Below, piece by piece: positions 1 to 7,762 of a stretch of 64,000 nt of DNA. This DNA is from Caulobacterales bacterium (lineage in GTDB: Bacteria > Pseudomonadota > Alphaproteobacteria > Caulobacterales > Caulobacteraceae). Where the stretch lies: NCBI GenBank assembly GCA_019510435.1, contig JAEKKJ010000027.1, forward strand, positions 24,685 through 88,684, read 5' to 3'. How positions within the stretch are numbered: the stretch's first letter is position 1; each line of letters opens with the position of its first letter. Position numbers and translations under genes: made by a program. A model generated the notes under the pieces. The model did no database searches and was not told where the DNA came from. It was given only the letters and a program-made list of their open reading frames with translations.

Positions 1-2
1 AC

Positions 3-230
3 CTGATGGAGCAGCCGACGATCTTCTACGCCACAGCCCTGTCGCTGGCGTTCCTGGGTCTGGGCGTGGGCCTGAACGCCTGGCTGGCCTGGGGTTACGT
101 CGCCCTGCGGGTGATCCACAGCCTCGTGCAGGCGACGGTCAATTTTCCGCCGGTGAGATGGATGGTCTTCACGGTCAGCTCGCTCGTCCTGCTGATCATG
201 ACCATCCGCGCGGCCATGGCGGCCTTTTGA
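3..230 (+). CDS. MAPEG family membrane protein, C-terminal fragment
   Basis: The reading frame is open at the left edge, so this is the last 75 or so residues of a longer protein. The visible part starts LMEQPTIFYATALSLA, which matches the EQPPLFYA-type signature of MAPEG membrane proteins (eicosanoid and glutathione metabolism fold). Two hydrophobic helices follow, at roughly residues 10-35 and 50-70. MAPEG proteins are usually 125-150 residues with four helices, so about half is missing upstream. A GC hairpin (232-239 with 259-266) follows the stop but has no T-tract. The bacterial function is not defined. Confidence 0.75.
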   Translation: MMEQPTIFYATALSLAFLGLGVGLNAWLAWGYVALRVIHSLVQATVNFPPVRWMVFTVSSLVLLIMTIRAAMAAF

Positions 231-369
231 GGGGGCCGGCCTGAGAGACATCAAACGTCCGGCCCCGAACCCGGGGCGCGTCTTCAACCCGATTTCGTCA
301 AATCGCAGGTATCGTCGGCGGATGGCGAACAGTGGCCATCGTCGCGGACCTCAAGCCAGGGAGTACGAC

Positions 370-711
370 ATGAGTGAGTTCGCATTTCTGTTCCGCGGGC
401 GGGAGCTGCTCGGTTCAGCGGAACAGCAGCAAAAGACCCTGGAAAAGTGGGGGGTATGGATGGCGGACCTCAGCCGCCGCGGTCTGATCACCGATCCCGG
501 ATTGCCGCTGCAGGATGAGGCCAAACGCGTGGCGGGGCCGGCAAGGGTCATCCACGATGGGCCGTTCGCCGAGATCAAGGACCTTGTGAACGGCTTCATC
601 GTCGTCACGGCCGACGACATCGACGCCGCCTGCGAGATCGCCAAGGGCTGTCCGATCTTCGAACATGGCGGCGGCGTCGAGGTGCGGCCGGTGGCGTCCA
701 TGACTCCCTGA
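370..711 (+). CDS. YCII/DGPF-domain protein linked to an ECF sigma factor
   Basis: Small ferredoxin-like-fold protein of the YCII (DGPF) family, about 113 residues. The family signature DGPF lies at residues 63-66 (IHDGPFAEIK), followed by GFIVVTADDIDAACEIA and EVRPV, as in this group. The frame could begin at 322, but the ATG at 370 is preceded by an AGGGAG Shine-Dalgarno at about 356-361 and gives the normal family length. The stop codon is one base before the first ATG of the downstream sigma factor gene. DGPF proteins next to a TPR-extended sigma factor define the ECF42 arrangement; the biochemical role of the YCII partner is unknown. Confidence 0.85.
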   Translation: MSEFAFLFRGRELLGSAEQQQKTLEKWGVWMADLSRRGLITDPGLPLQDEAKRVAGPARVIHDGPFAEIKDLVNGFIVVTADDIDAACEIAKGCPIFEHGGGVEVRPVASMTP

Positions 712-759
712 GATGCCGCGACGCCCTGATATGTCGCGACCCCCTGACATGCCGCTCGA
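706..759 (+). repeat. Three 18-bp tandem repeats across the YCII/sigma junction
   Basis: Units of 18 bp start at 706, 724 and 742: CCCTGAGATGCCGCGACG, CCCTGATATGTCGCGACC and CCCTGACATGCCGCTCGA. Each has an in-frame ATG at the same position (713, 731, 749). The first unit contains the stop codon of the YCII gene. The repeat therefore gives the sigma factor gene three equivalent start codons. Confidence 0.85.
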
Positions 760-2089
760 CGACCATTTCTTCCGTCGCGAGTCCGGGCGCCTGGTCTCGA
801 GCCTGACGCGGATCTTCGGCGTCCATAACCTGAGCCTGGCCGAGGACGTGGCGCAGGAGGCCTTCTGCCGCGCGCTGGAGGTCTGGTCGCTGCGCGGCGT
901 GCCGGAAAACCCGCAGGCCTGGCTGATGGCGACGGCCAAGAACCGGGCCCTGGACGTGTTGCGCCGCCAACGCACGGCCGCCGGCCACGCACCCGAGGTC
1001 GAGCGCATGCTGCAGAGCGGGCAGACCGTCGAGCCGGCCCTCGACGATCTCCTCCTGCCCGGCGCGCTGAAGGACGACCTCCTGCGGATGATGTTCGCCT
1101 GTTGCGATCCGCGGCTGACCGAGGGGACCCAGGTGCTGTTGGTGCTGCAGATCCTCTGCGGGTTCAGCGTCGGCGAAACGGCGGCGGCCTTCATGAGCAG
1201 CCATGCGGCCATGGAGAAACGTCTTGGGCGGGCGAAGGCGGTGCTGGCGACCTCCAGGCGGCTCTTTGACATCGCCTCGTCGGCTCAGGTCGCGCGGCGG
1301 CTCCCCGCCGTCCAGCGCGCCCTCTATCTCCTGTTCAACGAGGGCTATCACGGCGCCTCGGCGGAAACCTCGATCCGGACCGACCTCTGTCGGGAGGCGA
1401 TGCGGCTGACGGCCGTCCTGCTCGGTGACCCGCGATGCGCCACGCCAGCCACACACGCGCTGGGCGCCTTGATGTGCCTGCACGCCGCCCGCTTGCCTGC
1501 GCGGATCGACAGCGTGGGCGACCTCGTCACGCTCTGCGACCAGGATCGCACGCAATGGGACCAGGCCCTGGTCGTCGATGGCCTGTCGCTGCTCGAGGCG
1601 GCCGCGACAGGCCCAGACCTCAGCGCCTATCATCTCGAGGCGGCGATCGCCGCGATCCACGCCAACGCCTCGACCTTCGAAGCGACGGACTGGGCGGCGA
1701 TCGTCTCGCTCTACGACATGCTGATGCGCTTGCAGCCTTCGCCCATCGTGGCGCTCAACCGCGCCGTCGCCATCGCCCTGCGCAGCGGTCCAGCCTGCGG
1801 GCTGGCGGAGATCCGCCGCATGCGAGACCTCGACAGGCTGTCCAGCTATCCGTTCTATTTCGCCGCGCTGGGCGAACTCGAGCGCAGGTCCGGCAACATG
1901 CAGGCGGCGCGGACCCATTTCCGACAGGCCCTGAACCTCGCTCGAAATTCGATGGAGCGGCGGTTCTACGCGCGCCAACTGGCGGTCGGCGACACCGCCG
2001 CAGCCCCATTCCAGGGTCTCGAGGCCATGTGGGACCACGCCTTCGACGCTTTCCGTGCACGCGTGGAGAGCGACCGCGCGGCGGGTTGA
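713..2089 (+). CDS. ECF42-type RNA polymerase sigma factor with TPR-like C-terminal extension
   Basis: Sigma-70 family protein of up to 458 residues. Region 2 is near residues 15-85 (ESGRLVSSLTRIFGVHNLSLAEDVAQEAFCRALEVW is split here by helices 2.1-2.2), and a region 4 helix-turn-helix follows (FSVGETAAAFMSSHAAMEKRLGRAKA). The remaining 270 residues are the DUF6596/TPR-like extension, with LYLLFNEGYHGASAE, ALNRAVAIA and YPFYFAALGELERRSG as recognisable segments. This architecture beside a DGPF protein is the ECF42 group, in which the extension is thought to replace an anti-sigma factor; no anti-sigma gene is present. Starts at 713, 731 and 749 all lie in a tandem repeat, so the N-terminus is uncertain by 12 residues. 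Confidence 0.9.
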   Translation: MPRRPDMSRPPDMPLDDHFFRRESGRLVSSLTRIFGVHNLSLAEDVAQEAFCRALEVWSLRGVPENPQAWLMATAKNRALDVLRRQRTAAGHAPEVERMLQSGQTVEPALDDLLLPGALKDDLLRMMFACCDPRLTEGTQVLLVLQILCGFSVGETAAAFMSSHAAMEKRLGRAKAVLATSRRLFDIASSAQVARRLPAVQRALYLLFNEGYHGASAETSIRTDLCREAMRLTAVLLGDPRCATPATHALGALMCLHAARLPARIDSVGDLVTLCDQDRTQWDQALVVDGLSLLEAAATGPDLSAYHLEAAIAAIHANASTFEATDWAAIVSLYDMLMRLQPSPIVALNRAVAIALRSGPACGLAEIRRMRDLDRLSSYPFYFAALGELERRSGNMQAARTHFRQALNLARNSMERRFYARQLAVGDTAAAPFQGLEAMWDHAFDAFRARVESDRAAG

Positions 2090-2200
2090 TCGGGCCTGAG
2101 CCCGAACCTCCCCCGAGCGAAATTGCACGTCCGGTTCGCCGCAGCTTGCGCGTCTTCACCTCGAACGCGCCGCCGCAGCGCCAACACGGGAACCCCTCGA

Positions 2201-2686
2201 ATGCCCAACAACGAACGGCGATCCGGCTTCCTCACTTCGCCCGTCGCCCTGATGCGTCTCAGCGCCCTTCTGTTCGCCTTTCTGATGCTCGGACACATGT
2301 CCGCCTACCCGTGGAGTTCTGCCAGGAGCCTCCCGGAGGCGCGCCTCGTCGAGTCGATGAAATCCATAGACTTCAATTTCATGGGCGAGCGCTCGGCCTA
2401 CTGGAGTCTCTATTTCGGCTGGGGCCTCCTCGTCGGCGTCCTCCTGTTGACGATGGCCGTCGCGCTCTGGCTGCTGTCGGATCTTGCCGATCTCGCTCCG
2501 CGGCGCGTCGGCGTCTTGGCCGCCGTCGTCGCCGCGACCTGTGCGACAGGGGCGTATCTGTCGTTCCGCTTCTTCTACGTGCCGCCGTTTCTCGCCTTTG
2601 CAGCGAACGGCGTGATCCTGCTCACGGTCGCGGCGCGGCTTCTCACCGCGCCGGTCGTCGCCGCGGCCGAGCCCGCGAAATCATGA
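2201..2686 (+). CDS. Four-helix integral membrane protein, unknown function
   Basis: A 161-residue hydrophobic protein with probable transmembrane segments near residues 17-35, 68-92, 103-121 and 127-147. The first loop (residues 36-66, SMKSIDFNFMGERSAYWS) is polar. The pattern of a short loop ending in F-x-G-x-x-S-x-W-x-L-Y-F-G resembles a widespread small membrane family (LIC_13387-like), but I cannot confirm that by eye. The frame extends upstream to 2123; the ATG at 2201 is preferred because the first 26 residues of the longer form are Arg-rich and not hydrophobic. It may be transcribed with the sigma factor gene upstream. Confidence 0.65.
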   Translation: MPNNERRSGFLTSPVALMRLSALLFAFLMLGHMSAYPWSSARSLPEARLVESMKSIDFNFMGERSAYWSLYFGWGLLVGVLLLTMAVALWLLSDLADLAPRRVGVLAAVVAATCATGAYLSFRFFYVPPFLAFAANGVILLTVAARLLTAPVVAAAEPAKS

Positions 2687-2710
2687 CCCTGTCGGCGGCT
2701 GGCGTCGCGC

Positions 2711-3148
2711 TCAGCTGATCTTGGCCGCGATCTGCGCCGCCACGGCCTTCAGCTCCTCCATGTCCGCCATGCCCCCGCCGGCATGGCGGCCCAGGGGCTG
2801 GCCATCCCAGCGCGGGATGATGTGGAAGTGCAGGTGGTAGACGGTCTGGCCGGAGACGGCGCCGTTGAACTGGGTCACCACGACGCCATCGGGGTTGAGC
2901 GCGGCGCGCACGGCCCGCGTCACCCGCTGGACGCCCAGGATCAGGCTCGCCAGCCGTTCCGGCTCCTCCTCCAGGAGGTTGCGCGCCGTGGAGTGCTTGG
3001 GGATCACCAGGGTGTGGCCCTTGGCCTGCGGGAAGACGTCCATGAAGGCGAAGACGTGCTCGTCCTCGAACACCCGCACGCTGGGCGCCTCGCCGCGGAG
3101 GATCTTGGCGAAGATGTTGCCGTCGTCGTAGGTCCCGTCCAAGCTCAT
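2711..3148 (-). CDS. HIT family hydrolase (histidine triad nucleotide-binding protein)
   Basis: A 145-residue HIT-superfamily protein that hydrolyses the phosphorus-nitrogen or phosphorus-sulphur bond of small nucleotides such as adenosine phosphoramidate. The catalytic triad HxHxH is at residues 105-109 (YHLHFHIIPR), and the N-terminal DGNIFAKILRGEAPS is typical of the Hint branch. The frame stays open upstream to 3544, but the ATG at 3148 (MSLDGTYDDG) gives the standard family length; the upstream part is low-complexity and antisense to the next gene. It is divergent from the DUF4287 gene, with 59 bp between them. Confidence 0.93.
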   Translation of the reverse strand: MSLDGTYDDGNIFAKILRGEAPSVRVFEDEHVFAFMDVFPQAKGHTLVIPKHSTARNLLEEEPERLASLILGVQRVTRAVRAALNPDGVVVTQFNGAVSGQTVYHLHFHIIPRWDGQPLGRHAGGGMADMEELKAVAAQIAAKIS

Positions 3149-3207
3149 GCGCGTCGCTCCCGAGGTGGTTGCAGCCTCGGTAGCAAATCGCGGCGGAGGG
3201 CGGAACG

Positions 3208-3807
3208 ATGGGCGCAACCGACGACAAGCTCCCGGCGCCGGCGAACCTGACCGAGCGCCAGCAGAAGTGGTTCGCCTCGATCCAGGCCAGCCTGGAACGC
3301 GACACCGGCAAGACGCTCGACCAGTGGGTGGCCATCGCCCGCACCTGCCCGCACGAGCGGCCCAAGGCCCGCGCCGACTGGCTGCGCGAGCATCACGGCC
3401 TGGGCGTGAACCGGGCCGCGCACGTCCTATCGGTCGCCTTCCCATCCGAGATGCGATGGGACGAGCCGAATGTGCTGCGCACGGCCTTGTGGAAGGACCC
3501 GCAGTCGGCAGCGATCCTCGGCGCCCTGGAAGCCGCGGCGGCAAGGCTGCCGGACATCACCGTCGGCCAGCGCAAGAGCTTCACCGCCTGGTCGCGCAAG
3601 GTGCAGATGGCTGCGGCCCGGCCGGTCAAAGGCGGACACGTCATGGTGGGCTTCGCCGTCGAGCCCGGGGCCGATCCCCGCCTGACTCCCCGCGGCAAGA
3701 GCGAGAGCTGGGGCGATCGGCTCAAGGGCCAGCTGCTGCTGACCGCGCCGGACCAGGTGGACGCTTCCATCGAGGTCCTGCTGCGCCAGGCGTGGGAACG
3801 CTCCTAG
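3208..3807 (+). CDS. DUF4287/DUF5655 domain protein
   Basis: A 199-residue soluble protein. Residues 12-75 (ERQQKWFASIQASLERDTGKTLDQWVAIAR split over two helices, ending HHGLGVNRAAHVL) match DUF4287, and residues 85-198 correspond to the DUF5655 region often fused to it (KDPQSAAILGALEA, GRKS-type segment, D-x-S-I-E-V-L-L-R-Q-A-W). No catalytic motif is evident. Family members are scattered in soil bacteria and have no assigned activity. There is no signal peptide or membrane segment. Confidence 0.8.
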   Translation: MGATDDKLPAPANLTERQQKWFASIQASLERDTGKTLDQWVAIARTCPHERPKARADWLREHHGLGVNRAAHVLSVAFPSEMRWDEPNVLRTALWKDPQSAAILGALEAAAARLPDITVGQRKSFTAWSRKVQMAAARPVKGGHVMVGFAVEPGADPRLTPRGKSESWGDRLKGQLLLTAPDQVDASIEVLLRQAWERS

Positions 3808-3883
3808 GGCCCGTCGTCGCGCCGACAGGTCCGTTCGCCGCAGGCCGGGCCGCCGCGAAACCGAATTGCGCCAAGTCTGCGCG

Positions 3884-4687
3884 ATGCCGTTGCGTCCCCC
3901 GTTCAGCCCCGCCTTCGTCCTCCCCCTTGCCGCGGCGCTCGCCCTGGTCGCGACCTGCGCCGTGGCCGACACCGTCCGCCTGTCGCCGGGTCAACCGTTG
4001 GCCCGCATGGCCCTGCTGAAGCCGGGGGTCCACCGGTACCTCCGCTACACCGTCGCCACCGACGGCGCGCGCAAGGCCATCGACATCTGGGTGCGGACCG
4101 TCAGCGTCGCGCCCCCGGCGCAGGGCCAGGCGCCCCAGCTGCACATCGCCCAGCGATGGGACGAGGTCGACGGCGCGCTCCTGATCCAGGACAGCTGGTT
4201 CGACCCGGCCACCTTCGCGCCCAAGACCCACGTCCGGCGCCTGACACGGGATGGAAAGACGACGATCGGGGGCTATCTCTTCACGCCCGGCAAGGTCGTG
4301 GGCATGCCCGAGCTGCCGGACAACGGTCGCAAGGACTTCACCCAGGCCCTGCCTGAGGCGTCCTACAATTTCGAGTACGACATGGAGTTCCTGCAGGCCC
4401 TGCCGCTGGCCGCCGGGCGCACCTTCGACATCCCGTTCTACGATCCGGGCCAGGACCAGCCGGGCCGCTATCGGTTCGTCGTCGCGGGCTCCGAGCGCAT
4501 TGCCGGACCGGACGGGCGGCCCATCGACTGCTGGCTGGTCACCGCCGACTACAACACCGGCAAGCTCGTGAGCCGGTTCTGGTTCGCCAAGTCCGACCAG
4601 GTGCTGATCCGCGAGGCGCAGGCGCGCGATGGCGGCGGCTGGCTGATCAAGGCCCTCCTGCCGCCCGAGTCGGCCGACGCGCCTTAA
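3884..4687 (+). CDS. Exported protein, possibly DUF3108-like
   Basis: A 267-residue protein with a signal peptide (hydrophobic LPLAAALALVATCAVA, cleavage near residue 27). The mature part is rich in beta strands with alternating charged and aromatic residues (YLRYTVATDG, SYNFEYDMEFLQ, CWLVTADYNTGKLVSRFWFAKSDQVLI). The final strands resemble the C-terminus of DUF3108-type periplasmic proteins, but the match is tentative. The ATG at 3884 puts the signal peptide at the N-terminus; an in-frame ATG at 3866 adds six residues. Its stop TAA overlaps the convergent stop of the next gene within the palindrome TTAA (4684-4687). Confidence 0.65.
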   Translation: MPLRPPFSPAFVLPLAAALALVATCAVADTVRLSPGQPLARMALLKPGVHRYLRYTVATDGARKAIDIWVRTVSVAPPAQGQAPQLHIAQRWDEVDGALLIQDSWFDPATFAPKTHVRRLTRDGKTTIGGYLFTPGKVVGMPELPDNGRKDFTQALPEASYNFEYDMEFLQALPLAAGRTFDIPFYDPGQDQPGRYRFVVAGSERIAGPDGRPIDCWLVTADYNTGKLVSRFWFAKSDQVLIREAQARDGGGWLIKALLPPESADAP

Positions 4688-5847
4688 GCCTCCTGCCGGA
4701 ACGGGCTGAACTCCTCCTCCAGCCACTCCATCTCCTGCTGCACTCCTGCCCGCTCCTCCGCCAGGAAGCGCTCCACGGGGCCGCGCAGGGCCGGGTCGGC
4801 GATGAAGTGGGCGGAATAGACCGGCTGGGGCAGGTAGCCGCGGGCGATCTTGTGCTGGCCCTGGGCCCCGGCCTCCACCCGCGGCAGGCCATGGCGGATC
4901 GCCCAGTCGATGGCCTGGTAGTAGCAGAGCTCGAAGTGCAGGAACGGAACCTCCTCGACGCAGCCCCAGTGGCGGCCGTAGAGGCAGTCGCCGCCGATCA
5001 GGTTGAGGGCGCCGGCGATCCAGCGGCCGCCGCGGCGCGCCATCACCAGCAGCACCCGATCGGCCATCCGCTCGCCCAGCAGGGAGAAGAACGGGCGGCT
5101 CAGATAGGGCCGGCCCCATTTGCGCGAGCCGGTGTCCATGTAGAAGCCGAAGAAGGCGTCCCAGTGCTCTTCGCGGAGGTCGCCGCCGGTCAGGCAATGC
5201 ACCTCCACCTCGGCCAGGGCGTCGCGGCGCTCGCGGCGGATGGTCTTGCGCCGGCCCGACGACAGGGCGGCCAGGAAGTCCTCGAAGTCGCCGTAGCCGT
5301 GGTTGGCCCAGTGGTACTGCTGGCCCTCGCGCCGGCCCAGGCCCTGCTCGCCCAGCCAGCGCCACTCGGGCTCGGTGACGAAGTTGAGGTTGAGGCCCGA
5401 GGCGCCGTAGCGCTCGCACAGGGTCAGGCCGCCGCCCAGCAGCATGGCGCGCGCCTGGCCGACGTCCACGTCCGGCCGCACCAGCATCCGCGGGCCCGTG
5501 GCCGGGGTGAACGGCGCCGCCGACAGCAGCTTGGGATAATACCGCCCGCCGGCCCGCTCATAGGCGTCGGCCCAGGCGTGGTCGAAGATGTACTCGCCCT
5601 GGCTGTGGCTCTTCAGATAGAGCGGCATCACCGCCGCGACCCGCCCGTCCGCGTCCTCTACGCTGAGGTGCTGTGGCCCCCAGCCCGTGCGCTCCACCGC
5701 GCAGTTGGCGGCCTCCAGGCCGTCCAGGAAGTCGAAGCTGACGAAGGGGTTGGCCTCATAGGCCGGGTTGCCCGCGCAGGCGTCCCAGGCCTCGCGGCCG
5801 ATCTCGGCGACACGGCGGGAAACCTTCACCGCCGGCTTCAGGCTCAC
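4684..5847 (-). CDS. FemAB/GNAT-like acyltransferase family protein (DUF482 type)
   Basis: A 387-residue protein of the family once called DUF482 and grouped with FemAB-like peptidoglycan acyltransferases. Recognisable stretches are NPFVSFDFLDGLEAA near the N-terminus, HLSVEDADGRVAAVMPLYLKSHS, the segment EYIFDHAWADAYERAGG, and the C-terminal GLPRVEAGAQGQHKIARGY with YSAHFI. The start is the GTG at 5847, because its first bases form a GTGA overlap with the stop of the glycerophosphodiesterase gene; the longer frame to 5919 would run into that gene. It is the third gene of the ridA operon. The substrate is unknown; acyl transfer to an amine is the family expectation. Confidence 0.85.
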   Translation of the reverse strand: MSLKPAVKVSRRVAEIGREAWDACAGNPAYEANPFVSFDFLDGLEAANCAVERTGWGPQHLSVEDADGRVAAVMPLYLKSHSQGEYIFDHAWADAYERAGGRYYPKLLSAAPFTPATGPRMLVRPDVDVGQARAMLLGGGLTLCERYGASGLNLNFVTEPEWRWLGEQGLGRREGQQYHWANHGYGDFEDFLAALSSGRRKTIRRERRDALAEVEVHCLTGGDLREEHWDAFFGFYMDTGSRKWGRPYLSRPFFSLLGERMADRVLLVMARRGGRWIAGALNLIGGDCLYGRHWGCVEEVPFLHFELCYYQAIDWAIRHGLPRVEAGAQGQHKIARGYLPQPVYSAHFIADPALRGPVERFLAEERAGVQQEMEWLEEEFSPFRQEA

Positions 5848-6623
5848 GCGGGCCCGTCCTTTCCCGGCGCGAAGCCTTCGAAGATCAGGTTGTCGCAGCC
5901 GGCCTTCACCGCGTCCCACTGCGCCGGCTCGCGCACCGTCCAGGCCACCACCGGCATCCCCTGCCCGCGCAGCTCGGCCGCCCGCGCGCTGGGCAGCATG
6001 TCGAGGCCCAGGGCCAGGAAGTGCGGCCGGGCGATCTCCACATGCTCCAGGGCCGCGAAGGCGCGCCGCTGGGCGTCGGTCATGTGCGGCGCCTTGGCGT
6101 AGGAATAGCTGTCGAGGCCGCGCAGCACGCCCGGGTAGCGGTCGGCGAACCAGGCGTGGCTGTAGGGGTTGAAGCCGATCACGCAGAGCGGGCCGTTATG
6201 GTCGGCGATCACCTCGTGCACCCGCTGCTCCAGTGGCCCCACCTCGCCATAGGGCGTCTTCAGCTCGATATGGACCATCGCCCGGTGGCCGACGAGCGCC
6301 AGGGTCTCGAGCAGGGTCGGGATCTTCTCGTCGCTCCCGGCCAGGCGCAGCTCGGCCAGCTCGGCGGCGGTGCGGTCGCGGATGCGGCCCTCGACGCCGG
6401 TCATCCGCTTCAGGCTGTCGTCGTGGAAGACGATGGCCTCGCCGTCCGCCGACAATTGCACGTCCAGCTCGATGCCGTAGCCGGCGGCGCAGGCGGCCTG
6501 GAAGGCGCCCAGCGAGTTCTCCGGCGGCCCGTCCGGACGCCACAGCCCGCGATGCGCCACCGGCGGGTGGAAGAGCAGGTCCCAGGCCTGGCCGAAACCT
6601 CGCGTCTCCGCCAGCGCCCTCAC
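5844..6623 (-). CDS. Glycerophosphodiester phosphodiesterase family protein
   Basis: A 259-residue GDPD TIM-barrel enzyme expected to split glycerophosphodiesters into sn-glycerol 3-phosphate and an alcohol. Catalytic motifs are AHRGLWRPDGPPENS (His24, Arg25, Glu35), IELDVQLSADG (Glu52, Asp54) and FHDDSLKR (His67). There is no signal peptide, so it is probably cytoplasmic. The start is the GTG at 6623, which overlaps the ridA stop as GTGA; its own stop overlaps the next start in the same way. Tight coupling suggests fixed stoichiometry, but no pathway linking RidA, GDPD and a FemAB-like protein is obvious. Confidence 0.92.
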   Translation of the reverse strand: MRALAETRGFGQAWDLLFHPPVAHRGLWRPDGPPENSLGAFQAACAAGYGIELDVQLSADGEAIVFHDDSLKRMTGVEGRIRDRTAAELAELRLAGSDEKIPTLLETLALVGHRAMVHIELKTPYGEVGPLEQRVHEVIADHNGPLCVIGFNPYSHAWFADRYPGVLRGLDSYSYAKAPHMTDAQRRAFAALEHVEIARPHFLALGLDMLPSARAAELRGQGMPVVAWTVREPAQWDAVKAGCDNLIFEGFAPGKDGPA

Positions 6624-7081
6624 CTGACCTGCACCACGGCGTCGACCTCCACCGCGAAGTTCATCGGCAGGCGATAGACCCCGACGGCGGAGCGCGCGTG
6701 CCGGCCGCCATCGGCGAAGGCCTCGACCATCACGTCCGAGCAGCCGTTCACCACCTTGGGGATGTCGAAGAACGTCGGCCCGGCCTGCACGAACCCGCCC
6801 AGCTTCACCACCCGCACCACCCGGTCCAGGTCGCCCTCGCAGGCGGCCTTCATCTGGGCCAGCAGGTTGATCCCGCAGATCCGGGCCGCGCGCACCGCGG
6901 TCTCGAAGTCCACGTCCTCGCCCACCACGCCGCGGACGCCGCCGCCGGCGTCCACCGACACCTGGCCGGAGATGTGCACGAGCTCGCCCACGCGCACGAA
7001 GGGGACGTAGTTGGCCACCGGCGCATTGGGCGTGGGAAGCTGGATGCCGGCCTGGGCCAGGCGCTGTTCGACGTTCGACAT
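6620..7081 (-). CDS. RidA family protein (enamine/imine deaminase)
   Basis: A 153-residue YjgF/YER057c/UK114 protein that hydrolyses reactive 2-aminoacrylate-type enamines. It has the long N-terminus of the group starting VEQRLAQAGIQLPTPNAPVANYVPFVRVGELVHISGQ, split here into motif blocks, and the C-terminal blocks VVKLGGFV and PKVVNGCSDVMVEAF. The ATG at 7081 gives the normal length; an in-frame ATG at 7129 lies inside a terminator-like hairpin and is rejected. It is the first gene of a three-gene GTGA-coupled operon. A Rho-independent-type hairpin (7118-7142) ends only about 30 nt upstream of this start, leaving little room for a promoter. Confidence 0.93.
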   Translation of the reverse strand: MSNVEQRLAQAGIQLPTPNAPVANYVPFVRVGELVHISGQVSVDAGGGVRGVVGEDVDFETAVRAARICGINLLAQMKAACEGDLDRVVRVVKLGGFVQAGPTFFDIPKVVNGCSDVMVEAFADGGRHARSAVGVYRLPMNFAVEVDAVVQVR

Positions 7082-7117
7082 GGCCCACGGTCTAGCGCCG
7101 GCGCGGCCAAAGAAAAA

Positions 7118-7142
7118 GGGCCGGCCCATGGGGAGCCGGCCC
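7118..7142 (-). terminator. Intrinsic terminator-like hairpin upstream of ridA
   Basis: Arms GGGCCGGC (7118-7125) and GCCGGCCC (7135-7142) with a 9-nt loop. Read on the minus strand it is followed by a TTTTTCTTT tract. It is the second terminator downstream of the phasin gene. Confidence 0.75.
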
Positions 7143-7159
7143 TAACGCGACGCTGACTG

Positions 7160-7183
7160 TTACGCTTACGCTTACGGTTACGC
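7160..7183. repeat. Four tandem TTACGC-type hexamers
   Basis: TTACGC, TTACGC, TTACGG, TTACGC follow each other without gaps between the two terminator hairpins downstream of the phasin gene. No function is evident. Confidence 0.8.
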
Positions 7184-7197
7184 GTACTGGAACAAAA

Positions 7198-7223
7198 GGG
7201 CCCGGGCGTTTCCGCCCGGGCCC
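7198..7223 (-). terminator. Intrinsic terminator of the phasin gene
   Basis: Perfect 11-bp stem: GGGCCCGGGCG (7198-7208) and CGCCCGGGCCC (7213-7223), with a 4-nt loop. On the minus strand it is followed by TTTTG. It lies 22 bp after the phasin stop codon. Confidence 0.88.
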
Positions 7224-7245
7224 CTGCGCTTCATACTGGAAGCGT

Positions 7246-7680
7246 TTAGCGGACGGCCTGGAACTTCTCGACGACCGCGGTCACGCGTTCGTTGAGCGGC
7301 TTCATCGATTCCTTCACCGACGCGGAGACGGTCTCGGACATCTTGCCGAACTCGGACATGTAGGTTTCCAGAGCGGACTTGGCGAAGGCGGTCTGCAGTT
7401 CGACCACTTCCTGCACGCTCTTGGCGGAGGCCAGCGACTTGGCGGCCGTCACGTTGGTGTCGAAGACGGCCTTGGAGAAGGCCATCGCCTGGGCGCCCAG
7501 GGCTTCCGCGCCCTTGGCGGAGGCCGTCGCCGAGGCGACCACGGCTTCCAGGTTCTTCTTGGAGGCGGTGTTCATTTCGTTCAGCGCGGCCAGGCTCTTC
7601 TCGACGCCGTCCTTGAAGGCGACGTTGGAGGCGGCGGTGAACTGCTCGACGGTGGACTTCGCGGCTTCGGCGGCGGCCAT
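7246..7680 (-). CDS. Phasin family protein (polyhydroxyalkanoate granule-associated)
   Basis: A 144-residue, Ala/Glu/Lys-rich, almost entirely helical protein (phasin_2 type) that coats polyhydroxyalkanoate granules. The core ALNEMNTASKKNLEAVVASA, then AQAMAFSKAVFDTNVTAAKSL and VVELQTAFAKSALETYMSE, is typical. The start is the ATG at 7680 with an AGGAGA ribosome-binding site just upstream; the frame runs on to 7839 but that part crosses the promoter region. Two TGCACTGCA sites lie 80-120 bp upstream, and two intrinsic terminators follow. The organism is therefore expected to make PHA, although no synthase gene is in the window. Confidence 0.93.
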   Translation of the reverse strand: MAAAEAAKSTVEQFTAASNVAFKDGVEKSLAALNEMNTASKKNLEAVVASATASAKGAEALGAQAMAFSKAVFDTNVTAAKSLASAKSVQEVVELQTAFAKSALETYMSEFGKMSETVSASVKESMKPLNERVTAVVEKFQAVR

Positions 7681-7762
7681 GGGGAAATCTCCTGGGGAGG
7701 ATGGGTAAAAAAGGGGCGGCGGGGGCGGCATGCCCCTAGGTGACCCCGCTCTTGTCTCATGT

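Noticed and set aside
605..2128. Long minus-strand open frames across the sigma factor gene
   Set aside because: They are antisense shadows of a high-GC coding gene, rich in Arg/Ala/Pro with no recognisable domain. The sigma factor reading is unambiguous.
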